DNA of 53,438 nt from an uncultured Bacteroidota bacterium (GTDB lineage: Bacteria > Bacteroidota > Bacteroidia > Flavobacteriales > Flavobacteriaceae): positions 1 through 53,438 of the forward strand of contig CABWZL010000004.1 in NCBI GenBank assembly GCA_902509805.1. The letters are read 5' to 3'. Below the pieces are notes generated by a model. It did not search any database and had not been told where the DNA came from. It saw only the letters and a program-made list of their open reading frames with translations. A program made the position numbers and the translations under genes. Positions within the stretch are counted from its first letter, which is position 1; each line of letters starts with the position of its first letter. Positions 8,299-18,000 of the stretch are shown here, piece by piece.

Positions 8299-9608
8299 TG
8301 TCCAGTCTTAGAGTAAAAGGAGGTATTAAATTGTCTGGTGAGATCAGACCTCAAGGTGCTAAAAATGAAGCTCTTCAGGTAATCTGTGCTACTTTATTAT
8401 CAGAAAGTGATATTACAATCTCTAATATTCCAGATATTATCGATGTCAATAAACTAATAGAAATTCTTGAAAATCTTGGTGTTAAAATAAAAAAGTTAGA
8501 CAAGGGTAAATTCTGTTTCAATGCAAAAAAAATTAACCTTGATTATCTCAATAATGGAGATTTTTTAAAGGATGCTAAATCACTAAGGGGATCAATTATG
8601 TTAGTAGGGCCTCTTCTTTCTAGATTTGGATCTGCCTCTATACCTAGGCCAGGTGGAGATAAAATTGGCAGAAGAAGATTAGACACACATTTTAATAATC
8701 TTGAAAAACTAGGAGCAAAACTTGAATATAATTCAAACAATAGAACATATTCAGTCGTATCTGAAAATTCTCTTAAAGGCACTAGTATCTTACTAGATGA
8801 GGCATCCGTAACAGGAACTGCAAATATAATTATGGCAGCTGTTTTAGCTGATGGAACCACATCTATTTATAATGCTGCATGTGAACCATATATTCAACAA
8901 TTATGTTTATTGTTAAATAATATGGGAGCTAACATATCTGGAATTGGATCAAATCTATTGAATATTGAAGGTGTTAAAAAGTTAGGTGGAGCTAATCATA
9001 AAATATTACCTGATATGATAGAGATTGGAAGTTGGATTGGATTAGCAGCAATGACTCAAAGTGAACTAAGAATTAAAGATGTTTCATGGAAAAATTTAGG
9101 TCAGATACCTGAGGTTTTTAGAAAGTTGGGAATCACATTAAATAAAGAAAATGACGATATTATTATTCCAGCTCACAAAAATGGATATTCTATCACCAAT
9201 TACATAGATGGTTCAATTTTAACTGTTTCTGATGCTCCTTGGCCCGGATTTAGTCCAGATTTGATTTCTATTATACTAGTTGTTGCTACTCAAGCTAATG
9301 GAAGTACACTAATTCATCAAAAAATGTTCGAAAGTAGATTATTTTTTGTAGATAAGTTAATTGACATGGGGGCTAAAATAATTTTATGTGATCCTCATAG
9401 AGCTTCTGTTATTGGTCATAATTTTAGTTCTTCATTAAAACCAACAAACATGACTTCTCCTGATATTAGAGCTGGTATTGCTCTTCTTATTGCTGCTCTA
9501 TCTGCTTCTGGTGAAAGTATAATTCAGAATGTTGAACAAATAGACCGCGGTTATGAGAATATCGTTGAGAGATTGAAGTCTATAGGAGCAGATGTTGAAA
9601 GAATTTAA
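8298..9608 (+). CDS. murA: UDP-N-acetylglucosamine 1-carboxyvinyltransferase (Asp-type MurA)
   Basis: Catalyses the first committed step of peptidoglycan synthesis, transferring enolpyruvate from PEP to UDP-GlcNAc. Length 436 is normal. The substrate-binding GAKNEAL holds Lys22 and Asn23, and the EPSP-synthase fold repeats continue to the end (VEQIDRGYENIVERL). At the position of E. coli Cys115 the loop reads PRPGGDKIGRRR, so the residue is Asp121 (codon 8658-8660). Asp at this site is known to keep activity and to prevent covalent fosfomycin binding. The gene is translationally coupled to the DUF4290 gene. Confidence 0.97.
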   Translation: MSSLRVKGGIKLSGEIRPQGAKNEALQVICATLLSESDITISNIPDIIDVNKLIEILENLGVKIKKLDKGKFCFNAKKINLDYLNNGDFLKDAKSLRGSIMLVGPLLSRFGSASIPRPGGDKIGRRRLDTHFNNLEKLGAKLEYNSNNRTYSVVSENSLKGTSILLDEASVTGTANIIMAAVLADGTTSIYNAACEPYIQQLCLLLNNMGANISGIGSNLLNIEGVKKLGGANHKILPDMIEIGSWIGLAAMTQSELRIKDVSWKNLGQIPEVFRKLGITLNKENDDIIIPAHKNGYSITNYIDGSILTVSDAPWPGFSPDLISIILVVATQANGSTLIHQKMFESRLFFVDKLIDMGAKIILCDPHRASVIGHNFSSSLKPTNMTSPDIRAGIALLIAALSASGESIIQNVEQIDRGYENIVERLKSIGADVERI

Positions 9609-9610
9609 AT

Positions 9611-9886
9611 TTATCTTTTTGATATTTTATTGTTTGAGATATTCCTTTGCATTTTACATTTAAATCTGTCAACACTATTTTCTCTTAATTTTGAGTGTTT
9701 AGTTTTTCTTCCGCTAACTCTTTTCCTCCAAAGTTTAAAACTACTATTCCTGAGATTATTTCTCATTAAACTTATTAGTTCCTTTTCATTAATATCAAAC
9801 TGATCAAATATTGCTTCAAAAGGAGTTCTATCCTCCCAAGCCATTTCAATTATTCTGTCAATCTCAATTAGACTTTTCTTATTCAT
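9611..9886 (-). CDS. DUF2805 / TIGR03643 family protein
   Basis: A 91-residue basic protein with the signature RIIEMAWEDRTPFEAIFDQF (10-29), then KELISLMR, SSFKLWRKRVSGRKTKH. The pattern suggests a small helix-turn-helix-like fold, and the Arg/Lys-rich C-terminal half could bind nucleic acid, but this is inference. It is the last gene of the photolyase operon and its start overlaps the photolyase stop by 8 nt. Such proteins are often found beside cryptochrome/photolyase genes; no function is established. Confidence 0.85.
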   Translation of the reverse strand: MNKKSLIEIDRIIEMAWEDRTPFEAIFDQFDINEKELISLMRNNLRNSSFKLWRKRVSGRKTKHSKLRENSVDRFKCKMQRNISNNKISKR

Positions 9887-11366
9887 TTGTAATTTTTTTT
9901 ATAAAGTTCTCTCCATTAATTAAGTGAGTCTCTTTTTTTATTGAATCCATCTTATCAAATGTATTTATGAGCATTCTAAGTCTAGGGTTTTTTATAAAAA
10001 AATCTCTATGTTTATCCATAAATTTCCAGAAAAGCCCATCCCAAGTCTTATCCCATTCATTTTTTTTATAATCACTCATTTTATATACATAATTACTACT
10101 ACTTATGTATGGTTTTGTAGACATAAGACCACCGTCAGCAAATTGACTCATACCATAGACATTAGGAACCATTACCCAATCATAAGAATCAATAAATAAT
10201 TCCATAAACCATTTATATACCTCATCTGGATCAAACTCACACAACATCATGAAGTTTCCCAAAACCATTAATCTTTCGATGTGATGTAAATAACCAGTTT
10301 TTAATACTTTTTTTATAGAATCATCAATGGGTTCAATCCCAGTATTTCCAGTATAAAATGAAGCAGGAATTTTTCTAGTAAACCCCCAGTAGTTCCTAGT
10401 TCTTTCAAAAGTTCCTTTGACACAGTATATACCCCTGATAAATTCTCTCCACCCCATAATTTGTCTAATAAATCCTTCTGAAGAATTGATTGGAATATCA
10501 TTTTTGTGAGAATATTGCAATGAATCAGAAATTACTTTATTAGGAGTTATAAACCCAACATTCATTAAAGGGCTTAAAATACTATGATTAAGAGTAAGAT
10601 TATCTTTAACAATTGCATCTTCATAATCTCCAAAATTATTAAACCTTTCTTGCAAAAAATTTCTAAACCATTTTTCTGATTCTTCAATGGTTGTTGGATA
10701 AATAAACTGACCAAGAGATCCATAATTATTTTTAAAATATTTATCTACATATGTCTCTGATTCAAGTATATATGCATTTTTTTCTGGATTTATAATTTTA
10801 GGAGGAATTTTATCTTTTGGAAATTTTTTCCTGTTTAAGATGTCATATGTCCACTCTCCACCTTCAGGTTTTCCATTATCATCTATTAATACATTTCTTT
10901 TTTTTCTTTCTGATTTGTAAAATGATGTTTGAAAAAATTTCTTTTTTGATTCTTTGAAAAAATCTTTTAATTCTTCACTAGTGTTAATGAATAACTTGGT
11001 TTCATGAATTATAAGTTTAATATTTAATTCATTACATATCTTTTTAAGTCTTTTATCTAAAAGATAATCAACAGGGTCATATATTTCAATTATTTCATAT
11101 CCAAGAAAATTAATTTTTTCAACAAGTACTTGGATATTAGATTCTTTGCTTAATGACTCTACATATTCTACATCACACCCAAACTTATTTAAATAATCAT
11201 AATAAAATTTCATTGTAGCTCTATGAAAGCTAATTTTTTGTTTATGAAATTTATATTGATTGAAAAAAAGATGTTCTTCTACCATGAAAATTTTAAAGTG
11301 CTTTTTGTGGAAAAGACTTTCTTTAAATAATTGATTTGGCAATACTATACTACAGATTTTATCCAT
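9879..11366 (-). CDS. Photolyase-related protein (PhrB-like lineage) lacking the Fe-S cysteine triad
   Basis: A 495-residue cryptochrome/photolyase-superfamily protein of the deoxyribodipyrimidine photolyase-related branch, whose founder PhrB repairs (6-4) photoproducts with FAD. The N-terminal antenna-like domain begins with SIVLPNQLF. The FAD-binding domain includes FIRQIMGWREFIRGIY (299-314), LHHIERLMVLGNFMML (360-375, with the active-site histidine pair) and DWVMVPNVYGMSQFADGGL (396-413). In PhrB the segment after MSDY carries three cysteines for a [4Fe-4S] cluster; here 430-447 reads MSDYKKNEWDKTWDGLFW with none. Only Cys376 is near. It overlaps the cryptochrome-DASH gene by 8 nt. FAD binding is likely; the lesion repaired is inferred. 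Confidence 0.9.
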   Translation of the reverse strand: MDKICSIVLPNQLFKESLFHKKHFKIFMVEEHLFFNQYKFHKQKISFHRATMKFYYDYLNKFGCDVEYVESLSKESNIQVLVEKINFLGYEIIEIYDPVDYLLDKRLKKICNELNIKLIIHETKLFINTSEELKDFFKESKKKFFQTSFYKSERKKRNVLIDDNGKPEGGEWTYDILNRKKFPKDKIPPKIINPEKNAYILESETYVDKYFKNNYGSLGQFIYPTTIEESEKWFRNFLQERFNNFGDYEDAIVKDNLTLNHSILSPLMNVGFITPNKVISDSLQYSHKNDIPINSSEGFIRQIMGWREFIRGIYCVKGTFERTRNYWGFTRKIPASFYTGNTGIEPIDDSIKKVLKTGYLHHIERLMVLGNFMMLCEFDPDEVYKWFMELFIDSYDWVMVPNVYGMSQFADGGLMSTKPYISSSNYVYKMSDYKKNEWDKTWDGLFWKFMDKHRDFFIKNPRLRMLINTFDKMDSIKKETHLINGENFIKKITNE

Positions 11367-12651
11367 TTAACCAAGTTTGTTCAAACTTCTTTTTTGGATC
11401 ATATCTTTCAGACTGTAGTTTTGGGTTGAACTTTCTAAAAGGCATTGAATCATTGCCTATTCCAGCATTATATAACCAGTTTCCATAGTTGCTGTGAACA
11501 TCGTAATCAATAAGTAGTGATTCAAAATATTCTGCACCAATTCTCCAATCTATCTTTAATTCCTTTGTTAAATAGTTTGCAACATTTTGCCTTCCTCTAT
11601 TTGACATAAACCCTGTTTGTGATAATTCATTCATGTTTGCGTTTATAAATGAATCTTCTGTTTCACCTTTAATCCATTTATTTAGAATAACAATATCACT
11701 CGACCATTCCTTGTTATTGCCATAAATTCCATCAATACTAAAAAACTTATTTTTATGTTGCATGGAGACATATTTAAAGAAATCTCTCCAGATTAATTCA
11801 AAAAATAACCAATAAGTTGAATCATTTTTTTCAACTGTATCTTCATAAAGCTTTATTTGATGATAAACATATTTTGCTGAAATACAACCATTAGATAACC
11901 AAGAAGAAATTTTAGAACTATAATTTTCACCTAATAGACCATTACGAGTTAGTTTGTATTTTGATAAGTTTCTAGATTGAAAAAAATACTCATTCACTCT
12001 ATTAATTCCAGAGGTTTCACCACCAGTAAATTTAAAAGCAGATTCTCTATGAACTTCAAAATGCTCATACCCTAAGTCAGAAAGTGAAGGAACACCATAT
12101 TCATCATCAATTTGATTATCTATATTCAATGAAACAGGGGATGGAAGTGTGTCATTAATAGTTAGAAGTTTTTCACATTTTTTTCTAAAATTTGAGAAAC
12201 CACGAGGTATATTATCATAAATATCACTTACATCATTTGGTAAATACATGAACTGATCAAAATCTTTTATAAGATTAATATCATTTGGAATATTTTTTTC
12301 CTGAATAATTTCATCTCTTGTCCATTCTCTTTGTAAATAAATATTGTCTATTTGATATTTATTTACAATCTTATTGATAGATGATCCTATATCTTCATGT
12401 GTAATAATTAGTGAGATATTAAGTTTCTTTAAATTCTTTTTTAGATCAGAAATTGATTCTAAAAGAAACTTTGCTCTAAATTTTTCTATTTTTTTAAATC
12501 CGAATCTACTTTCTTTAAAATCTTTTGGATCTATATTGATATATCCAATTGTTTTATCTGATTCTTCAATAGATTTAGAAAGAGAGATATTATCTAACAC
12601 TCTAAGGTTATTTCTAAACCAAACTAAACTAGTGACTTTTTTCTTTGACAT
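11359..12651 (-). CDS. Cryptochrome-DASH / deoxyribodipyrimidine photolyase
   Basis: A 430-residue cryptochrome of the DASH class. The N-terminal photolyase domain starts [14 protein letters not shown]; the FAD domain has [18 protein letters not shown], then [19 protein letters not shown] and [16 protein letters not shown], which together are the DASH signature. DASH proteins are blue-light flavoproteins that repair cyclobutane pyrimidine dimers, mainly in single-stranded DNA, and may signal. Its ATG lies inside the preceding DUF2256 gene (28-nt overlap) and its stop overlaps the next photolyase-like gene, so it is tightly coupled within the operon. Class assignment is from motifs and is firm. 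Confidence 0.94.
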   Translation of the reverse strand: MSKKKVTSLVWFRNNLRVLDNISLSKSIEESDKTIGYINIDPKDFKESRFGFKKIEKFRAKFLLESISDLKKNLKKLNISLIITHEDIGSSINKIVNKYQIDNIYLQREWTRDEIIQEKNIPNDINLIKDFDQFMYLPNDVSDIYDNIPRGFSNFRKKCEKLLTINDTLPSPVSLNIDNQIDDEYGVPSLSDLGYEHFEVHRESAFKFTGGETSGINRVNEYFFQSRNLSKYKLTRNGLLGENYSSKISSWLSNGCISAKYVYHQIKLYEDTVEKNDSTYWLFFELIWRDFFKYVSMQHKNKFFSIDGIYGNNKEWSSDIVILNKWIKGETEDSFINANMNELSQTGFMSNRGRQNVANYLTKELKIDWRIGAEYFESLLIDYDVHSNYGNWLYNAGIGNDSMPFRKFNPKLQSERYDPKKKFEQTWLNG

Positions 12652-12770
12652 GATTTGCTACAGTATTTAACATTATCCCAGTTTTTTTCCCATTTTTTTC
12701 TCCATATAAAATCAAACCCGCAGGTTGGACATGTTTTTGAGGGGAGGTTTGTTTTCTTAACACCTCTCAT
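12624..12770 (-). CDS. DUF2256 mini-protein (zinc-ribbon-like)
   Basis: A 48-residue open frame. It reads [18 protein letters not shown] and then a [19 protein letters not shown] stretch, so there are two cysteine pairs, CPTC and CSKSC, spaced as a small zinc-binding knuckle, with four tryptophans between. This is the DUF2256 pattern, a family repeatedly seen beside cryptochrome/photolyase genes. The start forms TAATG with the stop of the SDR gene and the 3' end overlaps the cryptochrome-DASH start by 28 nt. Zinc binding and any role as a photolyase partner are inference. Confidence 0.88.
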   Translation of the reverse strand: MRGVKKTNLPSKTCPTCGFDFIWRKKWEKNWDNVKYCSKSCQRKKSLV

Positions 12771-13462
12771 TAATTTGTTTTAACTGAACTCATACCTCCG
12801 TCTATTGATATGATTTGACCAGTCATCCATTTACTGTTATCTTCAAGTAAAAATTTAACAACTTCAGAAACATCATCGGCTGATCCTATCTCCTTTAATG
12901 GGTGTCTATTTTTTGCATTATCTAATTTTGTTTCTGAATTAAGGAATTTTTCTGACATTGGAGTTTCTAGTATAGACGGAGCTATAGCGTTAACTCTTAT
13001 TTTTGGAGCAAACTCTGCTGCTAATGCTCTTGTTAGTCCTTCGATTGCTCCTTTAGATGATGATACGGAGCTATGAAATGGCATTCCAACTTTTACTGCA
13101 ACAGTGCTGAACATAACAATACTTGCATTTTCAGCTGCTTGAATTTTAGGAAGTACTTTTTGTAGAATCTCAATACATCCCATTACGTTAATATTAAAGT
13201 CTTCAAGAAATACAGATGGTTTTAACCCTTTGAAAGGTCTTAAGTTAATTGTACCAGGCAAATAGACAAATCCATCAATTTGATCTGGTAACCAATCAGT
13301 TTCAAATTCATTATCGAGGTTAAGATCATTAGTTTTGATATTGGTATCATTAAATTTTTCTTTATCTCTCGTAGCTATAAAAAGATTGTTATCTTCTTTA
13401 AGTTTTTGTGATAGTTCATAACCTATTCCGGTTGAGCCACCAATCAGTAAAATATTTTTCAT
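12770..13462 (-). CDS. SDR-family protein with a non-canonical active site
   Basis: A 230-residue Rossmann-fold protein of the short-chain dehydrogenase/reductase superfamily. The cofactor loop GGSTGIGYE (8-16) and the C-terminal [15 protein letters not shown] and DGGM blocks are typical. The classical Ser-Tyr-Lys centre is altered: Ser119 (FST) and Lys137 (SSSK) are present, but the Tyr position, four before the Lys, is Val133 (HSSVSSSK). A normal hydride-transfer mechanism is therefore doubtful. Adjacent to the SRPBCC gene (0-nt gap) and fused by TAATG to DUF2256, it is part of the light/DNA-repair operon. Substrate unknown. Confidence 0.9.
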   Translation of the reverse strand: MKNILLIGGSTGIGYELSQKLKEDNNLFIATRDKEKFNDTNIKTNDLNLDNEFETDWLPDQIDGFVYLPGTINLRPFKGLKPSVFLEDFNINVMGCIEILQKVLPKIQAAENASIVMFSTVAVKVGMPFHSSVSSSKGAIEGLTRALAAEFAPKIRVNAIAPSILETPMSEKFLNSETKLDNAKNRHPLKEIGSADDVSEVVKFLLEDNSKWMTGQIISIDGGMSSVKTN

Positions 13463-13927
13463 TTATTTAAAATTTCCAAAAGTTTTTATTAATTCAAGTT
13501 CTCTATACTTAAAAACACTATTCAACTTAGAATTAATAAAAAGGAAATTTAATAGAACTCCAATAAACCCAAAAGGAGGCTTATAATGAATTACATCTTC
13601 CATAATCACACCTCCTTCAATTTCTTTTATAAAGTGCTTATGGTGCCAAAATGTGTATGGACCAAATCGCTGTTCATCTATGAAAAACTCTTTATCTCTT
13701 ACCTGAGTTATTTCCGTAACCCAATTAATTTTAATACCTAAGAGAGGTTTTACCGTATACTGAATAATTTGACCAGGGTAAGCTTTCTTTTTGTCCCAAT
13801 CAATAATATTGAAATCCATAGACTTGGGTGTTATTAATTCCAAATTGTTAGGCGATGATAAAAAATCCCATGCTTCATTCAAATTTATAGGAAGCTTTTG
13901 TGAATATTTTAACTTAAAGATTTTCAT
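13463..13927 (-). CDS. SRPBCC-family lipid/ligand-binding protein
   Basis: A 154-residue helix-grip protein. The start KLKYSQKLPINLNEAWDFLSSPNNLELITP and later RFGPYTFWHHKHFIKEIEGGVIMEDVIHYKPPFG match the SRPBCC family often labelled 'cell division inhibitor' in genome annotation, a label with weak support. No catalytic residues are recognisable; a hydrophobic pocket is expected. It overlaps maf by 14 nt and abuts the SDR gene. In other genomes this family also accompanies photolyase and SDR genes, which suggests a shared, unknown job. Confidence 0.83.
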   Translation of the reverse strand: MKIFKLKYSQKLPINLNEAWDFLSSPNNLELITPKSMDFNIIDWDKKKAYPGQIIQYTVKPLLGIKINWVTEITQVRDKEFFIDEQRFGPYTFWHHKHFIKEIEGGVIMEDVIHYKPPFGFIGVLLNFLFINSKLNSVFKYRELELIKTFGNFK

Positions 13928-14510
13928 TGATAATTTTTAATATTTGACTAGTAACTTGGGGAACAGGAAGTCCTAAAACGCTTGTGTAACTACCTTTAAT
14001 TCTTTCTACTCCTATCATCCCAATCCAGTCCTGAATTCCGTAGCTTCCAGCTTTATCAATTGGATTAACTGTATCAACATAATAATTTATTTCTTTTTCG
14101 TTTAAATCTTTATATGTTACCTCAGTAACCTCAGTTAATATTTCAAAGTGATTTGAGGTTAAAAAACCAACAGAAGTAATCACTTCATGTGATAATCCAG
14201 CGAACATTTTAAGCATTTTTTTTGCATGTTCTTTATCATTTGGTTTTCCCCAGCATTTTTCTTTAAACCAAACAAGTGTATCCGCGGTGATAATAATTTC
14301 ATTCTTACCTACAATTTCTTTAAAGGGTTCTGTTTTTTTTGAAACAATGAACTCAGCTATTTCTTTTCTTTTTAATGATTCTGGAAAATCTTCATTTACA
14401 GGATTGGAATTAACAACAAATTTAATTCCTGTCATTTCTAGAAGTTCTTTTCTTCTAGAAGATCCTGAGCCTAAAATTATTTGATAATTAGAGCTATTTA
14501 TTATATCCAT
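13914..14510 (-). CDS. maf: Maf-family nucleotide pyrophosphatase
   Basis: A 198-residue house-cleaning enzyme that hydrolyses non-canonical or modified nucleoside triphosphates to monophosphates. The substrate loop ILGSGSSRRKELL (12-24), the NEDFPESL block and the ITADTLVWFKEKCWGKP segment (the catalytic Asp-Thr region) are present, as are KAGSYGIQDW and the GLP near the C-terminus. The start overlaps the kdsC stop by 10 nt. Specificity (dTTP/UTP/pseudo-UTP against 7-methyl-GTP) cannot be settled by eye. Confidence 0.93.
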   Translation of the reverse strand: MDIINSSNYQIILGSGSSRRKELLEMTGIKFVVNSNPVNEDFPESLKRKEIAEFIVSKKTEPFKEIVGKNEIIITADTLVWFKEKCWGKPNDKEHAKKMLKMFAGLSHEVITSVGFLTSNHFEILTEVTEVTYKDLNEKEINYYVDTVNPIDKAGSYGIQDWIGMIGVERIKGSYTSVLGLPVPQVTSQILKIINENL

Positions 14511-15001
14511 TTATCATGAATTCGCATTACTTGTTCAATTACATCCCTAACACACCCATAACCTCCATCTTTTGGAGAAACATAATCGCAGACTGATTTA
14601 ACATCAACTGAAGCATCATTAGGGCATGTTGAAATTCCTACAACTTTTAAAACTTTAATATCTGGATTGTCATCTCCCATATATAAAATATTATTAGGGT
14701 TAATGTTTTTGTCATTTGTGAATTTTTCAAAAATTCCAATTTTATCAAAGGCCCTTAGAAAAACATCTTCAATACCAAGAGAATTAAGCCTTTTTCTAAC
14801 ATTTTCCTGCATACCTCCAGATATAATAGCAATTTTATAGCCCTTAGATATTGCATGTTTAACAGCATAACCATCCTTTGCATTAAATTGTCTGTCAATT
14901 TTACCATCATATCTATATATGATTTTTCCGTTTGTCATTACTCCATCTACGTCGAAAATAAAAGTAGTAATGTCTTTTAATCTTGTTTTGTAAGAATCCA
15001 T
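14501..15001 (-). CDS. kdsC: KdsC-like HAD phosphatase (Kdo-8-phosphate phosphatase)
   Basis: A 166-residue HAD-superfamily phosphatase of the small cap-less C0 class. Motif I is FDVDGVMTNG (18-27), motif II includes IAIISGGM, and motif III/IV is YMGDDNPDIKVL. The length and these motifs match 3-deoxy-D-manno-octulosonate 8-phosphate phosphatase, which acts after KdsA in lipopolysaccharide inner-core synthesis; kdsA lies at 29798 on the same strand but is not in this operon. First gene of the eight-gene minus-strand operon that ends with DUF2805. Confidence 0.9.
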   Translation of the reverse strand: MDSYKTRLKDITTFIFDVDGVMTNGKIIYRYDGKIDRQFNAKDGYAVKHAISKGYKIAIISGGMQENVRKRLNSLGIEDVFLRAFDKIGIFEKFTNDKNINPNNILYMGDDNPDIKVLKVVGISTCPNDASVDVKSVCDYVSPKDGGYGCVRDVIEQVMRIHDKWI

Positions 15002-15099
15002 AATATTTTAAAGATTCAAATTTAATTAAACTTTAACATGTAATTGTTTAGAATTACACTAAATATTTAAAATTCATATTTATCTTTACAGCCTTACTA

Positions 15100-18000
15100 A
15101 TGGGCTCAAAAATTTTACAAATTTTATTTTCAACTAAGCTAATGCTAGTACTCTTGATATTGTTCCCTTTAGCAATGGGTATTGGAACATTTCTTGAGAC
15201 ATGGTATTCAACTGATGCTGCAAGAATTTGGGTTTATAATGCCTGGTGGTTTGAAGTTCTCATGCTTCTACTGATGGTAAATTTTATGGGAAATATTAAA
15301 AAGTATAACCTATTAAGTAAGGAAAAACTATCTGTTCTTGTTCTTCATTTATCTTTTATTTTTATTCTTTTAGGGGCTTTAGTAACAAGATATATAGGCG
15401 ATGAAGGTGTTATGCCGATTAGAGAAAATACTACATCAAATAGTTATTTATCTGAAAAAACGTATTTAAATGTTTTTATTGATGGTGAAATTAAAGGAGA
15501 ACCACTAAGAAAAACATTAAAGCCTAAGAAGCTTCTTCTATCAAAACATACCGATAATAGATTTAAAGTTAAAGATGATTTTGACTCAAAATATTTTTCT
15601 ATAACGTATGACTCCTTTAGAGAAAACATAACTGAAGGTTTAGTTTTAGATCCTAGTGGAGAAAGGTATATTAAATTAGTTGAGGCTGCAGATGGAAATA
15701 GAAGAGAACACTATATAAAAGAAGGAGAGGTGTCTAGTATTCAAAATATTTTATTTTCATTTAATTATTATCAAAAAGGAGCTATTAACATATCGTCAAA
15801 GTCGGGAGAGTATTTTATTGAATCACCATTTGATGCACAATATACAATCATGGCAACTCAGCAAACTGCTCCTTTAGAAAAAGACAAAACAGAATTGCTT
15901 GAGTTGAGATCTTTGTATCAAATACCAGGATTTCAATTTGTTTTTCCCGAGCCAGCGCTAAGAGGTGTTTTTGATATATTAGATGCTGAAGATGATGACG
16001 GTATAAGTCAAGATGTATTATATGTTAATTTAAATTATAATGAAACCTCTGAGAGAATACCTTTGCTTGGAGGAAGAGGATTTGTCAATAATCCTAAGAA
16101 AATCACTATAGATGACCTTGATTTTTATCTTTCTTATGGTTCAAGTAAGGTAGAGCTCCCTTTTTCTATTAAGTTAAATGATTTTATAGCTGATAAATAC
16201 CCTGGAACTGAGAATAGTTATTCATCATTTAAAAGCAAGGTAACTGTCGAAGATGAGAATACATTTGAATATGATATATTCATGAATAATATTCTTAATC
16301 ACAAAGGATACAGGTTTTTTCAAGCATCCTTTGATCCTGACGAAAAAGGAACTGTATTATCAGTTAATGATGATTTTTGGGGAACATTTATAACTTATGC
16401 TGGTTATTTTTTATTATATCTAAGTATGCTGGGTATTTTTTTTCAAGGAAATACTAGGTTTAAATTCTTAGCTAAACAACTAAATAAAAAAACTTCTGTT
16501 ATAATTTTTCTTTTTCTCTCAAATAGTTTGCTTGCTCAATCAGCAGACACATCTTCTAAATCTTCATACATTGATTCAATAATTGAATCCAATAGTTTCA
16601 CAGAAGCTCATTCTAGTAAATTTGGTGAATTAGTTATTCAAGATAGCGGAGGTAGAATGAAACCTGCTAATACTTTTGCATCTGAATTATTAAGAAAGGT
16701 TAGTAGGTCTAATACATATAAAGGTCTTAACTCTGATCAGGTTTTATTATCTATAATGGATAATCCAGGAGTTTGGTTTAATGCTCCCATTGTTTATATA
16801 AAGTCAGGCCAAAAAGGTGACACAATAAAAAATATTTTAGGATTAGATAGTGACCTAAAAAGAGCTCCTTTAGTGTCATTTTTTGACTCATTAGGTAATT
16901 ATAAATTAGCTACTAATCTTGAAAAAGCTTATTTAGCGACTATTCCTACTCAAATTGAAAAGGATGTTATAGAATTAGATAGAAGAGTTAACCTGTTATA
17001 TTCAGCATTAGAAGGTAAGATTATGAGAATTTTTCCTGTTCCTAATGATTACAATAATAAGTGGGTATCCCTTCCAGAGGTAAAAGATGTTAATTTTAAT
17101 GGAGCGGATTCTTTATACGTTAATAATGTATTACAACTGTATTTTCAGACACTAAGAGGATCAAAAATCAGTGGAGATTACAGTCAGCCTGAGGAGTTAC
17201 TTGAAAGTATTAAAGGATTTCAAAATAAGTATGGAAAAGATGTCATGCCAAGTGATTCCAAGATTTCATCCGAAATAATTTACAATAAGGTTGATATTTT
17301 CAATAAACTATATAGATGGTATTTAATGCTTGGTTTATCACTATTGCTAATTCTTATTCTTCAAATATTTAATGATAACAGATTCTATAATATCTTAATA
17401 AAATTTATTAAGTATATAATATTTGTGCTTTTTGCATTAAACACTTTAGGTCTTGCTGCTAGATGGTATATTGCAGGTCATGCTCCCTGGAGTGATGCCT
17501 ATGAGTCGATACTTTTTGTTGCCTGGGCAACGGTAGCTTTTGGAATAATCTTTGGAAGAAAATCATATTTTACTTTAGCTTCTGCCACATTTGTATCTTC
17601 AATTATGTTATATGTAGCTTCATTGAATTGGTTAGACCCCTCTATTGCTAATCTTCAGCCAGTTCTTGACAGTTACTGGTTAATGATTCACGTAGCTGTT
17701 ATTGTTGGAAGTTATGGTCCATTTGCAATTGGAATGATATTAGGTATTGTTGTGCTATTATTGACAATAATAGCCAATAAAAAGAATAAAAAAGTATTCT
17801 CAAGAAAACTTGAGGAATTAACTATTGTAATTGAGCTATCTCTTACAATAGGTTTAGTAATGTTAACTATTGGTAATTTTCTTGGAGGTATGTGGGCTAA
17901 TGAAAGTTGGGGTAGATATTGGGGCTGGGATCCAAAAGAAACCTGGGCATTAATTTCTATAATTATATATACAGCTGTACTTCACTTAAGAATTGTTCCT

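Noticed and set aside
13463..13927. Cell-division inhibitor, a common database label for this SRPBCC protein
   Set aside because: Sequence shows only a ligand-binding fold; there is no feature of a known division inhibitor.
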